Shown here: piece by piece, positions 17,646 to 25,290 of the stretch
How the letters are laid out: each line of letters starts with the position of its first letter
Numbering within the stretch: position 1 is the first letter of the stretch
From: Nitratiruptor sp.
GTDB taxonomy: Bacteria > Campylobacterota > Campylobacteria > Campylobacterales > Nitratiruptoraceae
DNA: 37,871 nt
Assembly: GCA_015494535.1 (NCBI GenBank)
Contig: WGBC01000109.1
Location: 1-37,871, forward strand
Direction of reading: 5' to 3'
Position numbers and translations under genes: made by a program
Notes under the pieces: model-generated
What the model was told of the DNA's origin: nothing
What the model saw: the letters and a program-made list of their open reading frames with translations, nothing else
Databases searched by the model: none

Positions 17646-18407
17646 CTAAACGCTTAGGCGCGCCTTGTCGAAAAAGGTATCGTCATGGATGTGGTAGAAA
17701 GAGGCGCGGATATATTTGAGTGCTTCAGGAAAGCGCTTCTCCAAATCCTTGATAAAGGCTTTCATATTCTCTCGTACATAAGGCTCTTTGATGTCAAAGC
17801 GCATAGCAGGGCACATCTCATCACCGATTGCCAAAAAGTTATTACGCTCGACAAACCCTCTCGTTTGCGCCTCTCTCACTTCGATAAGAGGGCGAATCAC
17901 GTAGAGCCCTTTTTTGGTCTTGTAGATCGGAGGCATGGAGCGCATGGTGCCGTTGTAGAGCATATTCATAAAAAAGCTCTCAATCGCATCATCGAGATGG
18001 TGGCCCAAAGCCACTTTGTTGAAACCATTTTGCAGCGCATAGGTATAGAGCGCTCCTCTTCGCATCCTAGAAAAGAAGCTACAGTATGAGGAGTTTTGAC
18101 GGATCTTCTCTTTGGCGATATCGAAAATCTCCGTCTCATACACCTCGTAATCTATCCCATACTCCTCGCAGTGTCTATGCAAAAAGCTGTAATCCTCTCC
18201 CATCCCATAGGATATGGTTACAGCCTTGAAGCTAAATTCATAGGGAGCCACACGCTGAATATGTTTGAGCGCATGCACGAGCGTCAATGAATCCTTGCCT
18301 CCACTCAAACCCACCAATACTTTATCGTTAGGCCCTAGCAGCTCAAAATGGACATTGGTTTTTGCAATCTGTTTGATCAACTTTTTGGTAAATTCGGCTC
18401 TTTTCAT
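17646..18407 (-). CDS. TtcA-like tRNA thiolation ATPase
   Basis: The protein is a PP-loop ATPase of the TtcA/TtuA group, which puts sulfur on tRNA bases (2-thiocytidine 32 in E. coli) using an Fe-S cluster. PP-loop LSGGKDS is at 34-40. HHLDD near 136-140 and RPLIEVRE near 172-179 also match. The expected CxxC just before SRxRRG is altered: Cys109 is present but the second position is Phe112. A further Cys199 (EMCP) lies where the third ligand region falls. It has 253 aa against about 311 in E. coli TtcA. Its ATG overlaps the mtnN stop by four bases. TtcA family membership is firm; the exact tRNA target and cluster state are not. Confidence 0.85.
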   Translation of the reverse strand: MKRAEFTKKLIKQIAKTNVHFELLGPNDKVLVGLSGGKDSLTLVHALKHIQRVAPYEFSFKAVTISYGMGEDYSFLHRHCEEYGIDYEVYETEIFDIAKEKIRQNSSYCSFFSRMRRGALYTYALQNGFNKVALGHHLDDAIESFFMNMLYNGTMRSMPPIYKTKKGLYVIRPLIEVREAQTRGFVERNNFLAIGDEMCPAMRFDIKEPYVRENMKAFIKDLEKRFPEALKYIRASFYHIHDDTFFDKARLSV

Positions 18408-19147
18408 TGTATAATCTTATCCAGCATCGAGATGATAAAATCTGCGCTCACTTTTGAAGAGCTTTTCAAAAATTCGTCAAAATCGAAACTCGCATCCATA
18501 TCTGCAGCATCGCTGATGGATCGCAAGATAAAAAAAGGCACATCATATGCATCGCATACCACGGCCACAGCCGCTCCTTCCATCTCCAACGCGTCAGCAT
18601 GGAAGGTCTTCTTGATCCACTCTTTTCTGTTTGGATCGGCTATGAATTGATCGCCCGTGGCGATGATGCCTTCATGCAGTTTTATGCCTTTTTCCTTTGC
18701 CACGTTTTGAGCGAGCTGTCGAAGATACTCGCTACTTTCCACATACACCTTACCTTCTGGCACATAACCATATGGATGCCCAAAGGCGGTAATATCCAGA
18801 TCATGCTGGCAAAGCTTGGTGGCAACTACCAGATCGCCGATATGTAGATTCTCGTTGATGGCTCCTGCAACGCCGCTAAAGAGTAGGACATCTGCTTTGA
18901 AGTGTTCAATTAGCACCGACGCGCTAAGCGCGGCATAGACTTTGCCAATTTTACTGTAAGCTACTACTACATCGTGCCCTTTGTATTTGACCGTAAAGTA
19001 GCGGTTCGCCGCGATTGTCTGCACGTTGATATGCTTGGAACTAGCAATTATATCATCAAGCGGGCTATCTGGCTTCAAAGCGGGATCGAGCCCCGTGAGA
19101 ATGGGCTCTATCTCCTCCACCATTGCGCCCAAAATGGCTATACGCAT
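18404..19147 (-). CDS. mtnN: 5'-methylthioadenosine/S-adenosylhomocysteine/aminofutalosine nucleosidase
   Basis: MTAN cleaves the N-glycosidic bond of methylthioadenosine and S-adenosylhomocysteine. In Campylobacter and Helicobacter the same enzyme also cleaves 6-amino-6-deoxyfutalosine in menaquinone synthesis, so it is probably essential here; that extension is from knowledge of relatives. The 247-aa sequence shows ILGAMVEEIEPI at the N-terminus, FSGVAGAINENLHIGDLVVA, the ribose-binding ALEMEGAAVAVVC stretch and catalytic Asp in SISDAADMDA. The ribosome site lies inside a 10-bp hairpin, with a TACAAT box at its upstream edge, which suggests its own promoter and control of read-through RNA. 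Confidence 0.95.
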   Translation of the reverse strand: MRIAILGAMVEEIEPILTGLDPALKPDSPLDDIIASSKHINVQTIAANRYFTVKYKGHDVVVAYSKIGKVYAALSASVLIEHFKADVLLFSGVAGAINENLHIGDLVVATKLCQHDLDITAFGHPYGYVPEGKVYVESSEYLRQLAQNVAKEKGIKLHEGIIATGDQFIADPNRKEWIKKTFHADALEMEGAAVAVVCDAYDVPFFILRSISDAADMDASFDFDEFLKSSSKVSADFIISMLDKIIQ

Positions 19148-19148
19148 C

Positions 19149-19172
19149 CAATCTCCTTTTTTAAGGAGATTG
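19149..19172 (-). promoter_or_regulatory. hairpin hiding the mtnN ribosome site
   Basis: The arms at 19149-19158 and 19163-19172 are a perfect 10-bp inverted repeat (CAATCTCCTT / AAGGAGATTG on the minus strand) with a 4-base loop, ending one base before the mtnN ATG. The downstream arm is the Shine-Dalgarno AAGGAG. No U-run follows, so it is not an intrinsic terminator. The upstream arm overlaps the TACAAT box at 19169-19174. Confidence 0.75.
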
Positions 19173-19174
19173 TA
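19169..19174 (-). promoter_or_regulatory. -10 box of mtnN (TGCTACAAT-like)
   Basis: Minus-strand GCTACAAT follows a T/A-rich stretch. Initiation about 7 bases on would fall near 19162, in the loop of the hairpin, so the message would begin after the anti-Shine-Dalgarno arm. The same GCTACAAT sequence precedes fabD. Confidence 0.5.
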
Positions 19175-19180
19175 GCAAAG

Positions 19181-19750
19181 TTACTCTTTTTTATCAAAAT
19201 GGTAGATGGAGTGTTTGTTGGCTCGTTCAGAGTCTTTGTAGACTATATAGGAGGATTTGAGGTGTTTATTGTTGTTTGAAAGCTCCAAAATGATTTGATG
19301 CACATGCGATTCATCGCTATCGCACACTTCGCTTCTCTCTTCGTCACAATCGAAAACGAGTTTGTTTTTGCTGCTCTCTTTGGTGTTGAAAATAAAGCTT
19401 GGCTGGTTTTGCTTGGCGCAGTAGTGGGTAGCTCGAAGCTCCTTGCACTCGTGAAAATCGTCACAATGATACATCGTCACCATCCAGCGCACCGTGTTTG
19501 GCAAAAGCTCCTCTTTGATAGCGGAGCCTCTACCTATGATGATATACTCCACACCGGTTTTTTGGGTGCCCAAGAGGCGCTTGACAGCTGGATGGTTGTG
19601 TGCTCCGGTGGTACCTGTCTGCTTGGAAGCGGGCGAAAGCGTCCAAACACCCGTAAGCGTCTTCTTCATATACTCGAAAGCCTCTTTAGGGCTCATATCC
19701 GCTAGCAAAACTGTAGCCATCAAACTGATACCCGTAACAACTTTTCGCAT
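19181..19750 (-). CDS. small secreted Cys-containing protein of unknown function
   Basis: The family is not recognised. From the ATG the protein has 189 aa and starts with a Sec signal sequence (MRKVVTGISLMATVLLADMS). The mature part has Cys residues arranged as YHCDDFHEC, HYCAKQ and VFDCDEERSEVC, which could form disulfides or bind metal in the periplasm, and a central AHNHPAVKRL stretch. The C-terminus is charged. I chose ATG at 19748-19750 because AAAGGAG lies five bases upstream; a GTG two codons earlier (19756) overlaps that ribosome site and is unlikely. It lies between fabD and mtnN with an 89-base AT-rich upstream gap. Confidence 0.75.
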   Translation of the reverse strand: MRKVVTGISLMATVLLADMSPKEAFEYMKKTLTGVWTLSPASKQTGTTGAHNHPAVKRLLGTQKTGVEYIIIGRGSAIKEELLPNTVRWMVTMYHCDDFHECKELRATHYCAKQNQPSFIFNTKESSKNKLVFDCDEERSEVCDSDESHVHQIILELSNNNKHLKSSYIVYKDSERANKHSIYHFDKKE

Positions 19751-19839
19751 AGGCACTCCTTTAAATGTGTTACGAGTATCTTACTAAATTAAGTTGAATT
19801 TATTTTTAAAATATTTTTAATTTTGTCTTATAGACAGCA

Positions 19840-20775
19840 TTAGCTTTGCTTATGCAATGCTTCTAGTGCTTCTTCCAAGCTCTTCATGTCTTTGACGGTG
19901 AGTGTGGGCTTTTTGGTTATGCGCCTATTGAGCCCCTTCAAAACCGCTCCTTCCCCAAATTCGATGAAGAGATCGGTATCATTTTCTATGTTTTTGATAG
20001 ATTGTTTGTAGCGAACCGGCTCGACGAGCTGGCGCGAAAGCAGCTGCAGCGCCTCGTTTTTGCTCTGGTATGGCTTGGCGTTCACGTTTGAGATAACTGC
20101 AGCGTTGAAGCTATCTTGCAAGAATCGCTCCAAATACTCTAAAAGGGCATCTTTTGCCTTTTGCATAAGAGGGCAGTGGCTAGCCACACTCATATTCAAC
20201 AGCATTGCGCGTTTTGCACCCTTGTCTTTGAAAACAGATTCAATTTTTTGCAGATCCTCTTTTATGCCGGCTACCACAATCTGCCCATCGCTATTGTAAT
20301 TGGCTGGCCAGACTTGCAAGCCGTGCGATCGTGCTTCTTGGCATATTTGCTCAACCTCCTCATCGCTCAAGCCCAAAACCACCATCATCCCGCCATCGGC
20401 ATCTTTAGCGGCTTCTTGCATGAGTTTGCCACGATGGTGCACCAGTTCCACCCCATCCATCGCATCCAAAGCTCCGACACTCACCAAAGCGCTAAACTCT
20501 CCCAACGAGTGCCCCATAGCAAAGCGTGGCTGCAGATTCGCTTCATTTGTAAAGAGTTTTTGGGCGATTGTACTAACCAGCAAGATTGCCGGTTGTGTAT
20601 ATGCGGTTTGATTGAGTAGATCGTTTGGAGTAAAAAGCAGTTTCGTAAAATCCGTTTTGATTCGTTCGCTTGCAGCTTCTATGAGCTCTTTCGCTAGAGA
20701 GCTGTTTTCATAAAAATCTTTGCCCATGCCAACTTTTTGGCTTCCTTGTCCCGGAAAAAGAAATGTAACGTACAT
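19840..20775 (-). CDS. fabD: malonyl-CoA:ACP transacylase
   Basis: FabD loads malonate onto acyl carrier protein for fatty acid elongation. The 311-aa sequence has GQGSQ at 9-13, the catalytic Ser90 in GHSLGEF, a conserved Arg in the HHRGKLMQ stretch, and the catalytic His in SVASHCPLM. The length is typical. It stands apart from other fab genes. Upstream are the slyD terminator, a TACAAT box and a hairpin that covers its ribosome site, so it appears to be transcribed independently. Confidence 0.96.
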   Translation of the reverse strand: MYVTFLFPGQGSQKVGMGKDFYENSSLAKELIEAASERIKTDFTKLLFTPNDLLNQTAYTQPAILLVSTIAQKLFTNEANLQPRFAMGHSLGEFSALVSVGALDAMDGVELVHHRGKLMQEAAKDADGGMMVVLGLSDEEVEQICQEARSHGLQVWPANYNSDGQIVVAGIKEDLQKIESVFKDKGAKRAMLLNMSVASHCPLMQKAKDALLEYLERFLQDSFNAAVISNVNAKPYQSKNEALQLLSRQLVEPVRYKQSIKNIENDTDLFIEFGEGAVLKGLNRRITKKPTLTVKDMKSLEEALEALHKQS

Positions 20776-20779
20776 AATC

Positions 20780-20801
20780 TCTCCTATGAAGTTTTAGGAG
20801 A
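20780..20801 (-). promoter_or_regulatory. hairpin hiding the fabD ribosome site
   Basis: The arms at 20780-20786 and 20795-20801 are a perfect 7-bp repeat (TCTCCTA / TAGGAGA) with an 8-base loop, four bases before the fabD ATG. The downstream arm holds the AGGAG ribosome site. The arrangement copies that at mtnN, with different loop length and sequence. Confidence 0.65.
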
Positions 20802-20807
20802 ATTGTA
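20802..20807 (-). promoter_or_regulatory. -10 box of fabD (TGCTACAAT)
   Basis: Minus-strand TGCTACAAT is an extended -10 right after the T-run of the slyD terminator. The -35 region would lie within the terminator stem. A start about 7 bases on falls near 20795, at the end of the upstream hairpin arm. Confidence 0.5.
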
Positions 20808-20810
20808 GCA

Positions 20811-20831
20811 TAAAAGCCCCTTGCGGGGCTT
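20811..20831 (-). terminator. intrinsic terminator of slyD
   Basis: The minus strand reads AAGCCCC-GCAA-GGGGCTT followed by TTA: a 7-bp GC-rich stem (20814-20820 with 20825-20831), a 4-base loop and a T-tract. It lies eight bases past the slyD stop. This is the clearest Rho-independent terminator in the window. Confidence 0.88.
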
Positions 20832-20838
20832 GGAAGAT

Positions 20839-21345
20839 TTAGTGAGAGCAGCCGCAGCTTCCGCTTCCGCAGTGTTCCTCTTCTACGACTTGTCCAGTCA
20901 TAACCTCTTCGGCAGTTGCGTCTCTTACCTCTTTGATATTGACTGTGAACATGAGATCTTTTCCAGCAAGTGGGTGGTTGAAATCGATTGTCACAGAGTT
21001 GTCATCAAAAGATTTCACCGTCACTTGTACAGTCTCACCATTTTCGCCTTGTCCATAAAGCGTCATACCCTCTTGAAGATCGATACCTTGAAACTGCTCG
21101 CGTGGGAGTGTCTGCACAGCATTTTCATCTTTTTGACCATATGCCTCTTCAGCTTTTACAAGCACGTCCGCAGTTTCACCTACATTCATATTTTTTATTT
21201 CATTCTCTAGTCCAGGGATAATCTGCCCTTTTCCAGTAATGAAGCGAAGCGGTTTGTGTCCGACGTTGCTGTCGATTACTTCGCCAGTCTTTGCATCTTT
21301 AACGGTATACTCGATACCTACGACTTTGTTGTCAGCTATTGCCAT
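20839..21345 (-). CDS. slyD: FKBP-type peptidyl-prolyl isomerase SlyD
   Basis: SlyD is a cytoplasmic prolyl isomerase and chaperone, and in many bacteria a nickel carrier for hydrogenase or urease. The 168-aa sequence has the FKBP core with an inserted IF domain (about 70-125) and a metal-binding tail EEEHCGSGSCGCSH rich in Cys and His. I chose ATG at 21343-21345, preceded by AAAAAAAGG; a TTG nine codons earlier lacks a ribosome site. The -10 TACAAT at 21377-21382 and the strong terminator downstream make it a single-gene unit. Confidence 0.95.
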   Translation of the reverse strand: MAIADNKVVGIEYTVKDAKTGEVIDSNVGHKPLRFITGKGQIIPGLENEIKNMNVGETADVLVKAEEAYGQKDENAVQTLPREQFQGIDLQEGMTLYGQGENGETVQVTVKSFDDNSVTIDFNHPLAGKDLMFTVNIKEVRDATAEEVMTGQVVEEEHCGSGSCGCSH

Positions 21346-21376
21346 ATTGAAAACCTTTTTTTGAATTTGCAATCTG

Positions 21377-21382
21377 ATTGTA
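21377..21382 (-). promoter_or_regulatory. -10 box of slyD
   Basis: Minus-strand TTACAAT lies 31 bases before the slyD ATG in the gap after cpoB. The leader between them has only a small CAATC/GATTG hairpin that does not touch the ribosome site. Confidence 0.45.
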
Positions 21383-21417
21383 ACAAATTAACCTTGCAGC
21401 ACCATTAATCCAAATAG

Positions 21418-22269
21418 CTAAATATGCTTTTTGGCAATTTTCGCCGCTTTGGTTTTGGGATAGAGTTTTATGAGTGTATTAAAAAACTTCTTTGCTTCCT
21501 TTTTCTGCCCAAGCTTTTCCAATGAAATCGCGGTATGCAATAAAAGTGTTGGCATATACGAAGCTTTTGCATAGAGCGACGCACTCTTTTTATAGTGTTC
21601 CACCGCACATGCGTAATCTTTGGAGTAGTAGCAGCTCTCACCCGCATAGAAATTGCTTGCCGCTGGTTTGTATTGTTTTGCAGCGGACATTTCAAACAAC
21701 TCTCTTGCTTTTGCGAAATCCTTTTTCTTGTATGCTCTGTGCGCCATTTGGTAGAGTTTACTGCCACTAAGGGATTTGAGGGAGTTTTTGCCAAGTTGCT
21801 GAAAGATCTTTTGCAACTCTTTTTTCAACTCATTTTTGGAAACATAGGTAGCATTGATTTTGTCGATCATGGAAGTGATCTCTTTGAGAATTATGCGAAT
21901 CTGTTTGAAATTCTCTTTTTGCATACTTACGGTAGCATTAAGATCTTTCTTAAGCAGAGCAATCTCCTGGGAAATTTCCTCGTTTTTCGAGCTTTTGAGC
22001 TCTTTTTTTATCTCGTTGAACCCCTCGTCCAAACCTTCCACTATACTCTCGATACCTGCTACCTTTTCTTGCAAGGTGTTGAGCTTGCTTTGCATGGAGT
22101 AGACGCTCTTTTTTATGGTATCTATCTCTTTTTTGTTTGCAAGAATCGCTTTTTCACTTTTTGTCAGACCATAAGGGTTAGGACTGTCAAGATTGCCGGC
22201 CTCGAAGGCGGACGGCTCGTCAGCCACCGCAAAAAGGCCGATAAGTAGCATAGATATCACTCGTAGCAA
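21418..22269 (-). CDS. cpoB: Tol-Pal cell division coordinator CpoB (YbgF)
   Basis: CpoB is the periplasmic partner of TolA that links outer-membrane constriction to septal peptidoglycan synthesis. The 283-aa sequence has a signal peptide (to about residue 17), a long coiled coil (about 40-140) and C-terminal TPR repeats (about 165-283: YQMAHRAYKKKDFAKARELFEMS, NFYAGESCYYSKDYACAVEHYKKS). The start is TTG at 22267-22269 with AAGGA six bases before it, inside the end of pal. An ATG six codons later is possible. It is the last gene of the tol run. Confidence 0.9.
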   Translation of the reverse strand: MLRVISMLLIGLFAVADEPSAFEAGNLDSPNPYGLTKSEKAILANKKEIDTIKKSVYSMQSKLNTLQEKVAGIESIVEGLDEGFNEIKKELKSSKNEEISQEIALLKKDLNATVSMQKENFKQIRIILKEITSMIDKINATYVSKNELKKELQKIFQQLGKNSLKSLSGSKLYQMAHRAYKKKDFAKARELFEMSAAKQYKPAASNFYAGESCYYSKDYACAVEHYKKSASLYAKASYMPTLLLHTAISLEKLGQKKEAKKFFNTLIKLYPKTKAAKIAKKHI

Positions 22270-22278
22270 ACAAGTTCC

Positions 22279-22827
22279 TTATGGCATAAGTTCAAATTCT
22301 ACTCTTCTGTTTTTCGCCCAACACTCTTTTGTATGCTCGGTACATACGGGATTGCTCTCGCCATAGCTTATGATCGACATTCTGTTGGGATCGACACCTC
22401 GCGCAGCCAACGCCTCTTTGACGCTTTTCGCACGTTTCAAGCCCAAAGCGTAGTTATACTCGTCGCTTCCCCACTCGTCACAATTGCCTTCCACTTTGAT
22501 CTTGAACTCTTTCGCATCTTCGAGATTGAAAAGTTTAGCATCGTAATCCACATTTGGCACTTGATCGGCTCTGATATTGTATTTATCAAAATCAAAGTAG
22601 ATCTTTTTGGCTTCCGACTCTATCATCTTCATTTTTTTGAGTCTCGCCTCTTCACTCATCTGCTCCTCGGTTTCACCGATAGTTTTGATGCCTTCACCCT
22701 CGCTCACTTCTGTAGTTGGTTTTGCATTCGCCTCACCACCAGGAGCCACTATTTCCACGCTCTTTTTTGCACATCCGCTAAGCAGCAATGCAGCCACGCA
22801 CAAAGTATAAAAAACCGCTTTTCTCAT
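22279..22827 (-). CDS. pal: peptidoglycan-associated lipoprotein Pal
   Basis: Pal anchors the outer membrane to peptidoglycan and binds TolB. The lipobox LLSGC places the acylated Cys at residue 19. After an acidic linker, the OmpA-C domain shows FDFDKYNIR, VEGNCDEWGSDEYNYALGLKRAKSVKEAL and SYGESNPVC. The 182-aa length is usual. The 67-base gap upstream is AT-rich with GATAATATT, which may act as an internal promoter, and GAAAGGA precedes the ATG. Confidence 0.95.
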   Translation of the reverse strand: MRKAVFYTLCVAALLLSGCAKKSVEIVAPGGEANAKPTTEVSEGEGIKTIGETEEQMSEEARLKKMKMIESEAKKIYFDFDKYNIRADQVPNVDYDAKLFNLEDAKEFKIKVEGNCDEWGSDEYNYALGLKRAKSVKEALAARGVDPNRMSIISYGESNPVCTEHTKECWAKNRRVEFELMP

Positions 22828-22894
22828 TCCCTATCCTTTCCAATTATTTGTTAAGCTTAATATTATCAATATTTTTCTTAATAATTAAGTAATT

Positions 22895-24151
22895 TTACCA
22901 ATCTATGGACTGAATTTTACCGATGCTGAGTGGATAGAGATAACTTTTGTTGTATTTGAGCCTGATAAGTCCAAGTCCGCTTTGCCTTCCATACTCTTTG
23001 ATATACAAAATCGTTTCACCATCCGGTGCAAATCGCGGGAAAATATTGACGCCATTGGCAGTGAGCCTGCGGATGTAGTCGCTTGTGGTGGAGACTAGAT
23101 AGAGATTGAAGGTATTACGGCCAAAGGCGTTGTCTGTCTCCCTACTAGAATAGACCACATAATCGCCGAACGTGGAGCATGCGCTGTTGTTTCTACCATG
23201 ATATACCACTCTTTGCACCGCTCGCGATCCGATTCGTTTCGCAAAGATGGTAGGATAGCCGAGTCTATCAGAAACGAAGACCACCTTTTGCCCGTTTTCT
23301 ACGAAGTTGCCATTAACATCGATGCCCGGATAGCGTGTGATACGCTGTAAATTTCTTGTAAACCTGTCGTAGAGGTAGATATCTGGCTGCATGTTTGGAG
23401 CCATTGTCAGCAACAGTTTCGTCCCATCTTGACTTACGTCAGAACAGACAAGCATCCCTTCGCTGCTGAGAATCTTTTGGCGCGTGCCTTTGTAGATGTC
23501 TACGAGGTAAAGCGTCGGTTTGTCTTTTATCTGGGTGTAGTAAAAGGTTCGATGCTGCTTGTCCGCCCATTTTGGGAAGAGATTGAGCCCGCCATGCACT
23601 ACCGTCTTTTGATATGTGAGGGTATAGTCGCTAATGACGATGTCGGCTCGTTTTGGAGCGGTATATTTGCTAAAGATGACAAAACTTTTCAAAAAACTTA
23701 CATCATCATAACCCACCGCCTTGTTGAAATCGTAAATGAGATGGTGTGCTAAGAAGGCGAAACGATCGTTGTCGCTTATACGGTAGTTTTTGTTGAAGAG
23801 TTTTATGCCTGATTTGATATTGTACGCGTTGGCTTCGAGATTGAGCTTGCCAAGATCGTCATAGTAGAGTCTGTAGCGAATCAGAAAATCTTTCTCTTTG
23901 TATTTGAGATAATCGACAGCGTCGCTGAAATTTGCCAAATTTTTCGTATGATCTACATTAAAATGGGCGCTCACTTCCAGATCGCCAACTAAAAGCTTGA
24001 AAAGCTTCCTATCGATCCTGCCATCGACACTGAGGGTAGCATCTTCTATCACGACCGCTGGCTTGGCCCCTACCTCTTTGACGATTTCCAGCGTCAAATC
24101 GCTTGCTATTAGCCATGCCCAACTGAGCAGAAGCAGCAACACTCTTTTCAT
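22895..24151 (-). CDS. tolB: Tol-Pal translocation protein TolB
   Basis: TolB is a periplasmic beta-propeller that shuttles between Pal and TolA. The 418-aa protein has a signal peptide (MKRVLLLLLSWAWLIAS), an N-terminal alpha/beta domain (about 20-130) and WD40-like beta blades (TLYLVDIYKGTRQKI, SQDGTKLLLTMAPNMQPDIYLYD, VVFVSDRLGYPTIFA, FPRFAPDGETILYIKE). The order tolQ-tolR-tolA-tolB-pal-cpoB confirms the role. CAGGA precedes the ATG. Confidence 0.95.
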   Translation of the reverse strand: MKRVLLLLLSWAWLIASDLTLEIVKEVGAKPAVVIEDATLSVDGRIDRKLFKLLVGDLEVSAHFNVDHTKNLANFSDAVDYLKYKEKDFLIRYRLYYDDLGKLNLEANAYNIKSGIKLFNKNYRISDNDRFAFLAHHLIYDFNKAVGYDDVSFLKSFVIFSKYTAPKRADIVISDYTLTYQKTVVHGGLNLFPKWADKQHRTFYYTQIKDKPTLYLVDIYKGTRQKILSSEGMLVCSDVSQDGTKLLLTMAPNMQPDIYLYDRFTRNLQRITRYPGIDVNGNFVENGQKVVFVSDRLGYPTIFAKRIGSRAVQRVVYHGRNNSACSTFGDYVVYSSRETDNAFGRNTFNLYLVSTTSDYIRRLTANGVNIFPRFAPDGETILYIKEYGRQSGLGLIRLKYNKSYLYPLSIGKIQSIDW

Positions 24152-24203
24152 TGTTCATCCTGCATAAAAATTTTTCAAAATGATTTTAACATAAAAAAGT
24201 ATA

Positions 24204-24908
24204 TTATCGCTTAGCTTCAAAATAGACGATAAACTCCCTGTTTTGGCTAGGAGATGGGAACTTCTCTTGCCGCATCCGCTCAAGATAGTCTTGCAGTTCT
24301 GCATTGAAGATGTCGCTTTGCGATGACTGCAAAATCTCGTAATCAAAATTGCCATGCCTATCTATACGTATGAGCACTTTTGCTCTATTGCCGGCACTCA
24401 TTTCAGATGGCATCCAATAGGCATAAAGGATTTTATAGATTTTTTGCAAGTAGGGATCTTGCTTGCCGCTAACCGATTTTATCGATTTTTTACTCGCTAG
24501 TTGCGGCTCTTTGAGGTGTAGCTTTTTCAAAAGCTCTTTTGCCCTCTTGCCGCCATGTCCTTTGAATCTGCTTGGCGTCTCTTTTTTTGGGGATTGTTTT
24601 TTGGGTTTTGCTTTTTTTGGCGTTTTGATGGTTGAAAAGAGATCTTTGATGTTAGGGGTTGCTTTTGCCTTCTGGCTTCCTGAGGCTTTTTTGGTGGTAG
24701 CTACTTTTTTTGGTGGTTTTTTTGGCTGGGAAACAATCGCCTTTTTGGGAGTTTTCTGAGTGAGATACACCTCTATAGCATCCGCTTTGATCTCGATTCT
24801 TTGTGGCGTTTGGCGATGGAAGAAATATGCAAGGAAAAAAAGTAGCACAGCTACGTACAAAACTAAAGAAAACAAAAATGCCAGCGTTTTATAGATAGTT
24901 TTATCCAT
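24204..24908 (-). CDS. tolA: TolA/TonB-type energy transducer
   Basis: This inner-membrane protein carries energy from the TolQ-TolR motor to the outer membrane. It has 234 aa: one N-terminal membrane helix (about 9-30), a Lys/Pro/Ser-rich periplasmic linker (about 50-120, with KPKKQSPKKETPS), and a C-terminal TonB/TolA domain (DPYLQKIYKILYAYWMPSEM, KVLIRIDRHGNFDYEILQSS, MRQEKFPSP). It lacks the very long helical domain of E. coli TolA (421 aa). The start overlaps the tolR stop by 8 bases. The position between tolR and tolB makes TolA the likely role rather than TonB for siderophores. Confidence 0.88.
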   Translation of the reverse strand: MDKTIYKTLAFLFSLVLYVAVLLFFLAYFFHRQTPQRIEIKADAIEVYLTQKTPKKAIVSQPKKPPKKVATTKKASGSQKAKATPNIKDLFSTIKTPKKAKPKKQSPKKETPSRFKGHGGKRAKELLKKLHLKEPQLASKKSIKSVSGKQDPYLQKIYKILYAYWMPSEMSAGNRAKVLIRIDRHGNFDYEILQSSQSDIFNAELQDYLERMRQEKFPSPSQNREFIVYFEAKR

Positions 24909-25290
24909 TTGTTATGAGTGAAACCTTCGTAAAGCCTGCTTCCTTGACGGTTTTGAGGATAAACATTACATCCCCATAAGAGAGCGATTTATCCGCACTG
25001 ATATAGACAGGCAACGATTTGGGCAGATTTTGACTAATGAGGATAAAGCTATCGGCGAAGTTGCTAAATTTGTAGCGGTTTTTGTCGACCGTGATAATCT
25101 TTTTGCTGTTTATTTTGATATTGATACTCTTTTGCTTTTGATAGCTTTTGGTTTTGGAACCTTGAGGAAGATTGATATCTTCTTGATAGACTATGGCTGG
25201 CGTAGCGACCATCAAGATCGCCAATAGTACCAACATCACGTCAACTAATGGGGTAATATTGAGTTCTGGCTTCTCATCCCAATCAAACAT
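24901..25290 (-). CDS. tolR: TolR/ExbD family motor protein
   Basis: The 129-aa protein has one N-terminal membrane helix with the proton-path Asp in NITPLVDVMLVLLAILMV (about 10-27), followed by a periplasmic domain (SLPVYISADKSLSYGDVMFILKTVKEAGFTKVSLIT). With TolQ it forms the proton-driven motor. Its gene begins directly after the tolQ stop. The ExbD alternative is set aside because of the tolB-pal neighbours. Confidence 0.92.
   Translation of the reverse strand: MFDWDEKPELNITPLVDVMLVLLAILMVATPAIVYQEDINLPQGSKTKSYQKQKSINIKINSKKIITVDKNRYKFSNFADSFILISQNLPKSLPVYISADKSLSYGDVMFILKTVKEAGFTKVSLITNG

Noticed and set aside
19802-19840. TGTCTATAAGACA repeat after fabD as a terminator
   Set aside because: The stem is five bases and is followed by an A-run rather than a T-run on the minus strand.
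24463-24759. Long plus-strand open frame opposite tolA
   Set aside because: It mirrors the Lys/Pro-rich linker of TolA; it has no ribosome site and reads as a hydrophobic shadow frame.
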